Shown here: piece after piece, positions 10,718-22,720 of the stretch | Layout: the number at the start of each line of letters is the position of its first letter | How positions within the stretch are numbered: the first letter of the stretch is position 1 | Source: Agelas oroides | Lineage: Eukaryota; Porifera; Demospongiae; Agelasida; Agelasidae | DNA: 64,000 nucleotides | Direction of reading: 5' to 3' | Assembly (NCBI GenBank): GCA_949130485.1 | Contig: OX422183.1 | Coordinates: 25,869,316-25,933,315 of the forward strand | Position numbers and translations under genes: made by a program | Notes under the pieces: model-generated | Told to the model about the DNA's origin: nothing | The model's input: only the letters and a program-made list of their open reading frames with translations | Databases searched by the model: none

Positions 10718-10744
10718 TATTCAAGCGATGAATGTCTCATTCCC

Positions 10745-11020
10745 GATTTGCCAACTGGTGCTGGTGCACCCCCACTTGACACACAACTGCCTCTGTTGCT
10801 GTCCCACTATCCATTCCGTGTTCTTTTGTTTCTGTGTCTTTCACTTTTGTCCATCTGTCCCTGTACCTATGTGCCTGTTTGCTTCCATGTATCCCTGTCC
10901 TGGAAATTTTCACCTAATCAACATTGATTTGCCAGCTGGTGTTGCTGCACTCCCACTTGACGCACAACTGCCTCTGTTGCTGTCCCACTATCCATTCCAT
11001 GTTCTTCTGTGTCTTTCACT
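10745..11020 (+). repeat. 181-bp tail unit of S1, tandemly duplicated
   Basis: GATTTGCCA(A/G)CTGGTG occurs at 10745 and again at 10926, a period of 181 bp. Each is followed by CACCCCCACTTGAC, CACTATCCATTCC and GTGTCTTTCACTTT. S4 has the same duplication with the same period. S3 and S5 have one unit. Confidence 0.85.
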
Positions 11021-11173
11021 TTGTCCGTCTGTCCCTGTCCCTACGTCCCTGTCAAAATCCCTGTCACTATCCCTGTTCCCCTGTCCCTGTTGCTGTCACT
11101 ATCCCTGGCCCGTCTCCCTATTCCTCTGTCCCTTTCCCTGTTCTAATCCGTCTGTCCATGTCCCTATGTCTGT

Positions 11174-11346
11174 CCTTCTCACCTTGCCCCGGTACCTGTC
11201 CCTGCCCATCTTCCTCTGTCCCAGGTCTGTCTCTGATCTCGTACCGGTACCAGTCCTTGCTTCTTTGTCATCTTCCCTCTGCCCTCCACTGAAGTCCTTC
11301 TGCTCCTGTTTTTATCCCTCCAGGACCATTTCTGGCCCTCTCTTCC
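11174..11346 (+). repeat. M0 block, copy 2
   Basis: Same words as 332-501, including the intact palindrome GTACCGGTAC. It lies about 150 bp after the end of S1. Confidence 0.8.
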
Positions 11347-11489
11347 CGTTCCCCCATTCCTGTCCCTCTGTCCCTGTCTCTCTGTCCCTGTCCCTCTGTC
11401 CCTCTGTCCCTGTCACTCTGTCCATGTCTCAGTCGCTATTCCAGTCCCTCTTTCCTTATTCTTGTCCGTCTGTTGTGTTTCTGTTGCTG

Positions 11490-11749
11490 TCCAAGCCCCC
11501 CTTTCCATGTCCGTTTCCGTAGATCCCCGTTTCTGTCCTCCTTTCCCTGGTCCTGTCCCTGTCTGTCTGTCACAGTCCCTGTCCTTCGGTCCATGTCCAT
11601 CTGCCCTTTCTCTGTTCCTGTACCTTTCGCTGTGATTCCTTCCTGTCCCTCTCTCAGCCTGTCACTGTCCCTCTGTCCCTTTCCCTACATCTGTCAATTG
11701 TCCCTCCATCCCTGTGTCCTTGTCCGTCTCTCCTCGCCCCTATATCTGT
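11490..11749 (+). repeat. B block, class I, copy 3
   Basis: TGCCCTTTCTCTG, TGTGATTCCTTCC and TGTCAATTG forms. The last word reads CCCCTATATCTGTG. It follows M0 as in the other complete units. Confidence 0.8.
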
Positions 11750-12320
11750 GTCCCTCTCCCTGTTCACCTGTCCCCCTGTCCCTGTCATCTGTTCCGATCC
11801 CTGTCCCTGTCCTCTGTTCCAATCCCTTTCCCTCTGTCCTTGTCCCCTGTCACTCTCCCTCTCGCTCTCCCTGTCCCTCTATGCTGTCCCTCTGTCCTCC
11901 CTCTGTCCTTGTCCCTCTGTCCTTGTCCCTCTGTCCTTGTCCCCTGTCACTCTCCCTGTCCCCCTGTCCCTGTCCCTCTGTTCCCGTCCCGTTCCCTCTG
12001 TCCTTGTCCCCTTTCCCCCTGTCGCTGACCCTCTGTCCCTGTCCCTCTGTGCTATCCCTCTGTCCTTCTCCCTCTGTCCTTGTCCCTCTGTCCCTGTCCC
12101 TCTGTCCTTGTTCCCTGTCACTCTCCCTGTCCCACTGTCCCTGTTCCTCTGTCGTGTCCCTCAGTCCCTGTCCCCTGGCACTCTCCCTGTCCCCCTATCC
12201 CTCTCCCTCTCTCGTGTCCCTCAGTCCCTGTCCTTCTTTCCCTATTCCAGTCCATTTGTCCCCTTTCATGTGTCCTTGTCCATCTGTCCTTTCCCCTATT
12301 TCTGTGTATCTCTACCTGTT

Positions 12321-12360
12321 CCCCTGTCCCCCTGTCCCCCTGTTCCCCTGTCCCCCTGTC
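12321..12360 (+). repeat. CCCCTGTC octamer, 5 units
   Basis: Five tandem octamers, the third ending in T instead of C, after GTGTATCTCTACCTGTT. This is the same site as the tracts at 4016, 29221 and 59139 but with a different unit number. Confidence 0.85.
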
Positions 12361-15300
12361 CCTGTCCCTTTGTCCCTCTCACTGTGTCCCCGTTCCTGCC
12401 TATGTTTCTATCCACCTCCCTCTTCCTTCTCCCCATCCCTCTGTCCCTGTAGATCTCTCCCTGTCCCTCTGTTCCTGTCCCTGTCCCTCTGTCCTTATCC
12501 ATCTGTCACGCTGTCCCTGTTCCAGTCCTTATCCGTCTGTCTCTGTTCCTCTTTGTGTACCTCTCCCTGTCCCTCTGTCCCTGTACCTATCTCCCTTTCT
12601 CTGTCCCTGTCCTCATCTCAATCTCCCTCTTCATTATCCAAATCCCTTTGTCCCTGTACATCTCGCCCTGTCACTGTGTTCCTGTTCCTGTCTTTGTCCC
12701 GATCCATCTCCCTCTTCCATGTCCCCATCCCTCTGTCCTTGTCCCTCTGTCCTTGTCCCTCTGTCCCTGTCCCTCTGTCCCTGTGCCTCTATCCCTGTCC
12801 CTCTGTCCTTGTCCCTGTCCTTGTCCCTGTGTTTCTGTCTCGTCTCTACTTGTCCCTATACCTCTTTCCTTATTCCAGTGCCTGCGTCCTTGTGAATCTG
12901 TACTTCCCCTATTTCTGTGTCCCTCTCCCTGTCCTCCTGTCCCACTGTCCCTGTCCCTCTGTCCTTGTCACTCTGTCCCTGTCCCTCTGTCCTTTTTCCC
13001 TGTCACTCTCACTGTACCCTTGTCCCTGTCCCTATTTGTGTCCCTCTCCATGTCCCTCTGTCCCTGTACCTGTCTCCTTGTCTCTCTTCCTATCCTTGTC
13101 TCTATCTCCGTCTTCCTTGTCCATATCCCTTTGTCCCTGTACATCTGGCACTGTCACTCTGTCCCTGTTCCAATTTTTATCCATGTTAATGTCCATCTTG
13201 CTTGTCCCTATCCCTCTGTCCCTGTACATCTGGCCCTGTCGCTCTCTCCCTCTTCCTGTCTTTGTCCTATCCATCCGTCCATATCCCTTTGTTCTTGTAC
13301 ATCTGGCCCTGTCACTCTGTCCGTGTTCCTGTCTTTGTCCTTATCCATCTCCCTCCTCCATGTCCCCCTCCCTCTGTACCTGTTCCTCTGTCCTTGGCCA
13401 TCTGTCACTCTGTCACTGTTCCCTGTCACTCTGTCCCTTTTCCTATCCATGTCCGTCTATCCTTGTCCCTGTCCCTATTTGTGTCCCTCTCCCTGTCCCT
13501 CTGTCCTTGTACCTATCTCCCTGTCTCTGTCCCTGTCCTCATCTCTATCTCCCTTTACCTTATCCGTATCCCTTTGTCCCTGTACATCTCGCCCTGACAC
13601 TCTGTGCCTGTTCCTGTCTTTGTCCCTATCCATCTCCCTCTTCCTTGTCCCCATCCCTCTGTCCGTGTACATCTCTACTTTTCCCTCTGTCCCTGTTCCT
13701 CTGTCCTTGTCCCTCTGTCTCTTTCCCTCTGTCCTTGTCCCTCTGTCCCTGTCCCTCTGTCCTTGTCCCCTGTCACTCTCCCTGTCCTTCTATCTCTGTC
13801 TCATCTCTCCTTGTCCTTATACCTCTTTCCTTATTCCAGTCTCTGTGTCCCTGTCCCTATGTACTTGTGCATCTGTCCTTCACCTACTTCTGTGTCCCTC
13901 TCCCTGTCCTCCTGTGACGCTGTCCCTGTCCCTTTGTACCTGTCGCTCGGTCCCTGTCCCTGTCCCTCGGTCCCTGTCCCTGTCCTCTGTCTTTGTCTCT
14001 CTGTCCCTGTCCCTCTGTGGCATTCACCTTGTCCCCCTGTCCCTGTCCCTGTCCCTATTTGTGTCCCTCTCCATGTTCCTCTGTCCCTGTACCTCCCTCC
14101 TTGTCTCTGTCCCCGTCCTTGTCTCTATCTCCCTCTTCCTTGTCCATATACCTTTGTCTCCGTACATCTGCCACTGTAACTCTGTCCCTGATCCTGTTTG
14201 TGTCCATATCCATCTCCATCTTCCTTGTCCCTATCCCTCTGTCCTTGTCCATCTGGCCCAGTCTCTCTGTCCCTGTTCCTGTCCATCTGTCTCTGTCCCT
14301 CTCACTGTCACTCTATCCCGCTCTCTGTCCCTGTGTCCCTTTCAATTTTTACATCCCTCTGTCCCCCGTTCTCCTGTCTATGTCCCAGTACCAGTCCTTG
14401 TGCCTATGTATCTCCCTCTTCCCTGTCCTTCTATCCTGGTCCCTCTGTCCCCGTTCCTTTCTATCTGTCATAGTCCCTGTCCCTTTGCTGTCATTCATTT
14501 CCTATCCCTGTCCCAGTCCCTCTGTCCCCCAATGTCTGTCCCTATGTGTGTCCTTGTCCCTGTCACTCCTATCACTGTTCCTGTTGCTGTCCCTCTGCAG
14601 GTGTCCCTGTCCTTCAACCCCTGTCCCTGTACCTGTTGTTATCACCATCGGTCCGTCCCTGTCTGTATCACCCTGTCACCGTTCCTGTCCCTCTCCTGGT
14701 TCCCATTCCGTCTGTCCCTCTGTTCCTGTCCCTATGTCTGAACTTGTCCTTCTCCCGCGGTCTGACTATTCCTGTCGATCCCTGTCCTTGTTCCACCCTT
14801 TGTCCCTGCCCTTGTTCCTGTTCCCATCCCTGTCTGTGTCACTTTGTCTGTGTCACTCTGTCCCTGTTCCTGTGCCTTTGTGTCTGTTGCTATATGTCAC
14901 TGTCCTTGTCTCTCTGTCTCTATCCTTCTGTTCCCGTCACTCAGTCCCTGTTGCCTGTTCCTGTCTGTCACAGTCCCTATCCATCTGTCATTTTCTCTGT
15001 CATTGTCTCTATCCCTGTGCATTTCGGTGTCCTTATTGCTATCCCCAACTCGCTATCCCTCTCTCCCTGTTGATCTCCCTCTTCCTTGTTCATACCCCTT
15101 TGTCCCTATCCATCTCCCTCTTTCTTGTACCTATCCCTCTGTCCCTGTCCCTCTGTCCCTGTCTATCTGTCCTTGGCCCTCTGTCACTCTGTCACAGTTC
15201 CTGTCACTCTGTCCCTGTTCCTGTCCTTGTCCGTCTGTCCTTGTCCCTGTCCCTATTTCTGTCCCTCTCCCTGTCCGTCTGTCCCTGTACCTATCTCCCT

Positions 15301-16381
15301 GTCTCTGTCCCTCTCCTCATCTCTATCTCCCTTTTCTTTATCCATATCCTTTTGTCCCTGTACATCTCGCCCTGTCCCTCTGTCCTTGTTCCTGTCTTTG
15401 TCCCTATCCATCTCCCTCTTCCTTGTTCATATCCGTTTGTCCCTGTACATCTGGCCCTGTCACTCTGTTCCTGTGCATCTGTATCTGTCCCTGTCCTTCA
15501 ACCCCTGTCCCTGTTCCTGTTGTTATCACCACTGCTCTGTCCCTGTCTGTGTCACCCTGTCCCCGTTCCTGTCCCTCTCCCGGTTCCCATCCGTCTGTCC
15601 CTCTGTTTCTCTTTCCCTCTATTCCTGTCCCTATGTCTGGCCTTGTCCCTTTCACCCGGTCTGACAATACCTGTCGCTCCCTGTCCTTGTTCCTCTCCTT
15701 GTCCCTGCCCTTGTTCCTGTTCCTGTCCCTGTCTGTGTCACTTTGTCTGTGTCACTCTGTCCCTGTTTGTGTAACCCTGTTCATGTTCCTGTCCTTTGTC
15801 ACTGTTCGTCTGTCCCTGTCCCTATGTCTGTCCTTGTTTCTCTGTCCATGTCTGACTATTCCTGTCACTGTCCCTCTGTCCCTGTCATGTGCTGTCCCTG
15901 TCCTGTCCCTGTCCACCTGTCCCTCTCTCCCTGTCCTGTCCATGTTCCTGTCCGTGTTCCTGTCCCTTTCTTCCTGTTCCTATGTCCCATTGCCTGTTTG
16001 TGTGTCCATGTCCCAGTCCATTTCCCTCCACCCCTGTCCTTCTCCCCTTGTCCCTCTGTCCCTGTCTGTCTGTTCCTGTCACTCAGTCCCCGTTCCCTGT
16101 TCCTGGGAGCTGTCTATCTGTCACAGTCCCTATCCCTCTGTCCCTATCGATCTGGGCTTGTCTTTTTCCCTGTCCCTAATGCTGTCATTTTCTTCCTGTC
16201 CCTATCGCTGTCCCAAACGACCTTTTTCTCTCTCCCTCTGTCCCTATCCCTCTGTCCCTATCCCTCTGTCCCTGTCCCTTTTCCTGTCCCTATCCTTGTC
16301 CGTCTGTCCTGTCTGTGTCACCCTGTCCCTGTTCCTGTCCCTCTTTCCTTATTTTTCTCCATCTGTTGTCCTTCTGTTCCT

Positions 16382-16660
16382 GTCCAAGTCCCCCTTTCCA
16401 TGTCCATTTCCGTAGATCCCCGTTTCTGTCCTCCTTTCCCTGTTCCTGTCCCTGTCTGTCTGTCACAGTCCCTGTCCTTCGGTCCGTGTCCATCTGTCAT
16501 GTCTCTGTTCCTGTCCCTTTCGCTGTCATTCTTTCCCATCCCCCTCTCACTCTGTCACTGTCCTTCTGTCCCTTTCCCTATGTCTGCCAATTGTCCCTCC
16601 GTCCCTGCTTACTCTATCCCTGTCCCTGTGTCCTTGTCCATCTGTCCTCGCCCCTATTGT
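16382..16660 (+). repeat. B block, class II, copy 4
   Basis: Class II form: CATCTGTCATGTCTCTG replaces the TGCCCTTTCTC word, and TGCCAATTGTCC plus GTTTACTCTATCCC-like sequence (here GCTTACTC) replaces TGTCAATTG. It is preceded by a C block, as is usual for class II. Confidence 0.8.
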
Positions 16661-18150
16661 GTCCCTCTCCCTGTCCCCCTGTCATTGTCCCTCTGTTCCT
16701 GTCCCTGTCCCTCTGTCCTTGTCCCCAGTCACTCTCCCTGTCCCCCTGTCCTTGTCCCTCTGTCGTGTCCCTCAGTCCCTGTCCCTCTGTCTCTGTCTCA
16801 TCTCTCCTGGTCCCTATACCTCTTTCCTTATTCCAGTCCCTGTGTCCCTGTCCCTATGTCCTTGTGCATCTGTCCTTCTCCCACTTCTGTGTCCCTCTCC
16901 CTGTCCTTTTGGCACACTGTCCCTGTCCCTTTGTCACTGTCCTCTGTCCTTGTCTCTCTGTCCCTATCCCTCTGTCCTTGTCCCCTGTCACTCACCCTGT
17001 CCCCCTGTCTCTATTTGTGTCCCTCTCCATGTCCCTCTGTCCCTGTACCTGTCTCCTTGTCTCTGTCCCTGTCCTTGTGTCTATCTCACTCTTCCTTGTC
17101 CATATCCATTTGTCCCCATACATCTGGCACTGTCATCCTGTCCCTGATCCTTTCTGTGTCCATATCCATCTCCGTCTTCCTTGTCCCTATCCCTCTGTCC
17201 CTGTACATCTGGCCCTGTCACTCTGTTTCTGTTCCTGTCCATCTGTCTCTGTCCCTGTCACTGTCCCTCTATCCCTCTCTCTGTCCCTGTGTCCCTTTCA
17301 ATTTTTCCGTCCCTCTGTCCCTGTTCTCCTGTCTATGTCCCAGTCCCAGTCCTTGTGCCTATGTATCTCCCTCTTCCCTGTCCTTCTATCCTGGTCCCTC
17401 TGTCCCCATTCTTTTCTATCTGTAATAGTCCCTGTCCCTTTGCTGTCATTCATTTCCTATCCCTGTCCCAGTCCATCTGTCCCTATGTGTCCTTCTCCCT
17501 GTCACTCTATCCATACCCCTGTTCCTATTCCCGTCCCTTTGCAGCTGTCCCTCTCCTTCAACCCCAGTCCCTGTTTCTGGCGTTATCACTATCGCTCTGT
17601 CCCTGTCTGTGTCACCCCTGTCCCCATTCCTGTCCCTTTGTCCCTTTTCCTCTGTCCCTTTCTTTGTTCCCATCCGTCTGTCCCTGTCCCTCTGTTTCTC
17701 TTTCCCTTTGTTGCTGTCACTGCGTCTGGCCCTGTCCCTCTATCCCTGTTTGACTATTCCTGTCGGTCCCTGTCCTTGTTCCTCTCTTTGTCCCTGCCCT
17801 TGTTCCTGTTCCTGTCCCTGTCTGTGTCACTTTTTCTCTGTCATTCTGTCCCTGTTCCTGTCCCTTTGTTTCTGTTCCTCTGTCCCAGTCCTTGTTTTGT
17901 CCGTCCCTATCCCGGTCCATTTCCCTCTCTCCCTGTTTCTGTCCCTGTCCTTCTGTCCTGGTCCCTCTGTCTCTATCCATCTGTTCCTGTCACTCAGTCC
18001 CTTTTGCCTATTCCTGTCTATCTGTCACGGTCCCTGTCCATCTGTCATTGTCTCTGTCCCTGTGCATTTCGCTGTCTTTATTGCTGTCCCCAACTCGCTG
18101 TCCCTCTGTCCCTGTCCCTATGAGTTCCTTAAGCTTGTCCCTCTGTCCCT

Positions 18151-18269
18151 ATTAACTCTACCCCTTGTTCATAGTGCCATGGGTGCATGTGTTAAATTTG
18201 GCATGTCCAAAGTTGTTTTGTGTATAATGTATATGTATATAGGCTGCCTTAACTGTTCTGAGGGTTATT
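18151..18269 (+). repeat. M1, A/T-rich island, copy 2
   Basis: 119 bp, nearly identical to the copy at 7055 and preceded by GAGTTCCTTAAGCTTG. It lies 1.56 kb before S2. Confidence 0.88.
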
Positions 18270-20751
18270 GTCCCTATCCCTGTCCCTCTGTCCCTGTTTG
18301 TGTCACCCTGTTCATGTTCCTGTCCTTTGTCACTGTTCCTCTGTCCCTGTCCCTATGTCTGTCCTTGTTTCTCTTCCCTGTCTGACTATACCCATTCCTG
18401 TCCCTCTGTCCTTGTTTCTCTGTGCCTGTGTGACTATCCCTGACACAGTCCCTCTGTCCCTGTCATATCCTGTTCCTGTCCTGTCCCTGTCCTGTCCCTG
18501 TCCATCTGTCCCTCTGTCCCTGTCTTGTCCACGTTCCTGTCCGTGTTCCTGTCCCTTTCTTCCTGTTCCTATGTCCGATTGCCTGTTTGTGTGTCCATAT
18601 CCCAGTCCATTTCCCTCCACCCGTGTCCTTCTCCCCTGGTCCCTATGTCCCTCTCTATCTGTTCCTGTCACTCAGTCCCTGTTCCCTGTTCCTGGGTACT
18701 GTCCCACTGTCCCTGTCCTGTCAATGTTCCTGTCCCTCATCCTGTCCCTTTCTTCCTGTTCCTATGTCCCATTGCCTGTTTGTTTGTCCATGTCCCAGTC
18801 CATTTCCCTCCACCCCTGTCCTTCTCCCCTGATCCCTCTGTCCCTGTCTATCTATTCCTGTCACTCAGTCCCTGTTCCCTGTTCCTGGGTACTGTCTATC
18901 TGTCACAGTCCCTGTCTCTCTGTCCCTGTCGATCTGGCCTTGTCTATGTCCCTGTCCCTATCGCTGTCCCAAACTACCTTTCCCTCTGTCGTTATCCCTC
19001 TGTCCCTGTCCCTTTTCGTGTCCCTATTCTTGTCCCTCTGTCCTGTCCGTGTCACCCTGTCCCTGTTCCTGTCCCTTTGTCTCTGTTTCTCCATCCCTTT
19101 CCCTGTTTCTATCTTTCTGTCTCAGTCACTGTTTGTATGTCCCTCCGTTCCTGTCCCTGTCCATTTCCCTGTCCATCTCCCTCTCTCCTTGTCCCGGATG
19201 TTGTCTCTCTATTCCTCCCTCTGTCCCTCTGTCCCTATCCATGTTCTCCTATCTCTGCCCCTGTCGTTGTCCTTGTGCCTATTTGTCTCCTTCTTCTTCT
19301 TTCCAAGTCCCTCTGTGCCTGTCCATCTGTTCCTGTCACTCTGTCCCTGTTCCTATCTATCTGTTACAGTCGCCCTATCATTGTACCCCTGTCACTCTGT
19401 TCCTGTCCCTGTGCCTTTGTTCCTGTCCCTTTCCGTCTGTCCATGTGCTGGCCTCTGTCCATGTCCCTCTGTTCCTGTGACCCTCGACGTCCTTGTCCTT
19501 GTCACTATCCCTCTCTCCCTGTCCCTGTACCTGTGCCTTTGTCCCAAACTCTTTGTCCTTGTCCCTCTGTCCCTAACTCTTTCTCCTCTGTCCCTGTCTG
19601 TCTGTCCATCTTCCAGTTCCTCTACCTGTCCATCTCCCTCTCTCCCTGTCCCTGTCCCTCTGTCCGTATCTCAGTCCCTGTCTTTCTCTCCCTGTCCCCG
19701 TCCCTGTCGCTCATTCCCTATCCATGTCCCTCTCTCCCTGTTGCTATGTCCCTTTCCCTGTCTCTCTCTCCCTGCCTCTTTCGCTCTATCCCCCTCTCCC
19801 TGTCCCTGTGTTTGTCCTTCTGTCCTTGACTCTACCCTCTCTTTCGTTGATATACCTGGTTCTACTAGGTTCATTATGACATCCCCCAACTTTTGTAGTT
19901 GTACTGGATTACCGTTAAGTCTACTTGGTTATACTTTACTCTACCCAACTCTATGCTATAATGCTCTACCAGGTTTAGTTGAACTCTCCTACAGTCTGCT
20001 ACGTTGTACTACTAGAATCTATACAACACTATGTATCCCACTCTACCGTAGCTTCTAATGGAATCTGCCTGACTCCACTACACTCTACCATAGCTCTACC
20101 TGATTCTAAGGGACTCTGCTTGACTCCACCTCTCTCTGCCATGGCTCTATCTGATTCTACAGGAGAGTATTTGACTCCACCTCACTTCACCATGGATTTC
20201 CTAGTTCCAATCAATGCCACCCTTACTCTACATCTTTCTGGTTCTACTTGACTGTTGTAATTTTGCAAAGATAGTGGTTTTGTTGCTTCTTACTTCCTTT
20301 TTTCCTACTTATATGCACTTACTCCTTACTAAAGCATCCCTGCATGTCTCAAGAAGTCATGCTAGTAGAACTAGGGCAGAATGTGCATCTAGTGAGGTTT
20401 TCTGTATTGAAGGAGTCCCACAATCAACTTTACACTGACATGAATTCAGCACAATGTAACACGCTATTCCAGCAGAAACCCTTCCCCCTGACTCACCTCA
20501 GAACCAGCCAACTCCCCCTCCACTTATCCCCAGTAACAGTCTAACCTCTTTCCACAACACGTACACTAGCTCCCAGCATGAAGAGTCCTTATCTGGATTC
20601 CTTCAATTATTCAGCCCTACCCTAGCATACATGTAATCTGGAACAAATGGCCATCACCCTCCCCCCCTCTCCCTCTCCCTCAAAGATCCCTACGGATTGG
20701 GGGAAGACATCATTTGCACAGTTTTGTGAGTGTTACCTCAGCAAATGGGAG

Positions 20752-20809
20752 CTACGATGTGCGTCGTAGCAGTGTTCGCGCTCCCCCACCCGACATCCCA
20801 ACCACTGCT
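20752..20809 (+). other. Double inverted repeat / hairpin in S2
   Basis: Counterpart of 9465-9522. The CTACGA/TCGTAG stem is intact. The second stem has one substitution (GTTCGC for GTTGGC). Confidence 0.55.
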
Positions 20810-21359
20810 GTGTAGCTATCTCTTGGATACACTGACAACGCAGTGGGAATGGAGGCGATGTAGCTAGCTACACTACCTGCAAGGTTGAACCTCTTAGAAG
20901 CTAGTAGCTATAGATAGTCAAGAGTACAAAATCATATAAGCTAGGCTACTAGTAATCTTGATGACAGTCTGCCAAATGCATGCAAGTGAACCAAATAAAT
21001 GAGCAAAAAGTTTCCCCACTAGGGTGAGGTCTTGGGGTATTGGGCTACCACAACACACGCAACACTACATGGCCAGAACAAATCCCAGGTAACACCTGAT
21101 GGCAGAGCCAGAGCCCCTCTCCTCCTTGCAGCTGGCTAGGCTGACACCCCTGGTTCCACTCCGTGTCCAGAGTCTGTGGGATGTAAGGGAGGAACAGAGC
21201 GGCCCCTAGACCATATCGAGCAGCCAACTCGCATAGCTCTGAACCTTCTAACAGCTTTGGTTATGACTGTTAGTCCCCACAGTCTCCATGTAGGACACTC
21301 CCCAACAGCTGCGCACAGTGTGGGTACTAGTAAAAGTGTTTTTCTCCTATTTATACTGC

Positions 21360-21367
21360 TATAAAAT
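21360..21367 (+). promoter_or_regulatory. TATA-like box in S2
   Basis: TATAAAAT at the same place as in S1. The CpG-rich patch follows, here as GCGTGTGCACGCG. Weak promoter-like call only. Confidence 0.25.
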
Positions 21368-22438
21368 GCGTCCCTAATAATTATGGGTTTCGAAACAATG
21401 AATATCATTAACGTCTCGTTAATTACATTTCCGCCTGCGTGTGCACGCGTTCGCTTGCACCTCATTAGCCCTCGCGGTCGCGGAACCAGACTCGGACTCC
21501 GCGAGCTAACCAGATCCAAACGCAGTTTTTGTCACTACTGGCAGGAGCCGTGTGAAGGTCTGCAGTCTAGATCAAAGGACAAATGTTAGCTTCAGGCTAG
21601 GGTATAGCTGGAGGTAACAGCTAGCCACACGATCATGGCTGAGAGTCAACGTATCAGAGACAGTGCTGCATTACGTCACGGATGATGTGGTGTCTCCTGT
21701 CCCTCTCCCGGTTCCCATCCGTCTGTCCCTCTGTTTCCCTTTCCCTCTGTTCTTGTCCCTATGTCTGACCTTATCCCTCTCCCCCGGTCTGACTATTCCT
21801 GTCGCTCCCAGTCCTTGTTCCACTCTTTGTCCCTGCCCTTGTTCCTGTTCCTGTCCCTGTCTGTGTCACTTTGTCTGTGTCACTCTGTCCGTATCCCTGT
21901 CCCTCTGTCCCTGTTTGTGTCACCCTGTTCATGTTCCTGTCCTATGTCACTGTTCCTCTGTCCCTGTCCCTATGTCTGTCCTTCTTTCTCTGTCCCTGTC
22001 TGACTATTCCTGTCGCTGTCCCTCTGTCGTTGTTTCTCTGTCTGTGTCTGACTATTCCTGTCACTGTCCCTCTGTCCCTGTCATGTCCTATCCCTGTCCT
22101 GTCCCTGTCCATCTGTCCCTCTGTCCCTCTCTCCCTGTCCTGTCCATGTTCCTGTCCATGTTCCTCTCCCTTTCTTCCTGTTCCTATGTCCCATTGCCCC
22201 TGTTCATCTGGCCTTGTCTTTGTCCCTGTCCCTATTGCTGTGATTTTCTTCCTGTCCCTATCGTTGTCCCAAACTACCTTTTTCTCTCTCCCTCTGTCCC
22301 TATCCCTCTGTCCCTATCCCTCTGTCCCTGTCCCTTTTCCTGTCCCTATCCTTGTCCGTCTGTCCTGTCTGTGTCACCCTGTCCCTGTTCCTGTCCCTCT
22401 TTCCTTATTCTTCTCCGTCTGTTGTCCTTCTGTTCCTG

Positions 22439-22720
22439 TCCAAGTCCCCCTTTCCATGTCCATTTCCGTAGCTCCCCGTTTCTGTCCTCCTTTCCCTGTT
22501 CCTGTCCCTGTCTGTCTGTCACAGTCTCTTTCCTTCGGTCTGTGTCCATCTGTCATGTCTCTGTTCCTGTCCCTTTCGCTGTCATTCTTTCCCGTCCCTC
22601 TCTCACTCTGTCACTGTCCTTCTGTCCTTTTCCCTACGTCTGCCAATTGTGCCTCCGTCCCTCTTTTCTCTATCCCTGTCCCTGTGTCCTTGTCCATCTG
22701 TCCTCGCCCCTATTTCTGTG
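22439..22720 (+). repeat. B block, class II, copy 5
   Basis: CATCTGTCATGTCTCTG and TGCCAATTGTGCC forms. The usual CCGTAGATCCC reads CCGTAGCTCCC. Confidence 0.8.

Larger units (their letters stand above)
8556..11020 (+). repeat. Spacer module S1 (complete)
   Basis: A non-hexamer spacer of about 2.5 kb. Order: a CTCTAC/TTGACTC-rich degenerate repeat (8556-8960); A/T-richer sequence; a hairpin (9465-9522); a poly-A/T run near 9697; a moderately GC stretch (9720-10000); a TATA-like box; a CpG-rich patch (10110-10190); a CATG/CTCATG-rich stretch; a 24-bp VNTR; and two 181-bp tail units. A 90-codon + frame (8696-8968) and a 127-codon - frame (9814-10197) are open and shared with other copies, but they match no family I recognise. 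S1 lacks about 34 bp near 9759 that the other copies have. Confidence 0.88.
11021..19827 (+). repeat. Hexamer satellite array A2
   Basis: An 8.8-kb TGTCCC-type array in the same orientation as A1. Blocks: M0 at 11174, B class I at 11490, 81-85-bp words (ACATCT anchors at 13141, 13226 and 13299), C near 15987, B class II at 16382, M1 at 18151, two C blocks near 18567 and 18765, and D near 19170-19520. The doubled C block is not seen before the other spacers. No gene is seen. Confidence 0.93.
19828..21695 (+). repeat. Spacer module S2 (3' truncated)
   Basis: Matches S1 from its 5' end through the CpG-rich patch and up to GATGATGTGGTGTCT. It then switches abruptly to array sequence (CCTGTCCCTCTCCCGG). 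The CATG-rich stretch, VNTR, 181-bp tail, M0 and first B block are missing. Hairpin at 20752-20809; TATAAAAT at 21360-21367; 90-codon + frame at 19979-20251; 127-codon - frame at 21136-21519. The junction is a deletion between a spacer and an array. Confidence 0.88.

Noticed and set aside
8556..11020. Spacer plus array as an rDNA or histone-type gene cluster with an intergenic spacer
   Set aside because: No rRNA, 5S, tRNA, snRNA or histone sequence is recognisable in any spacer copy.
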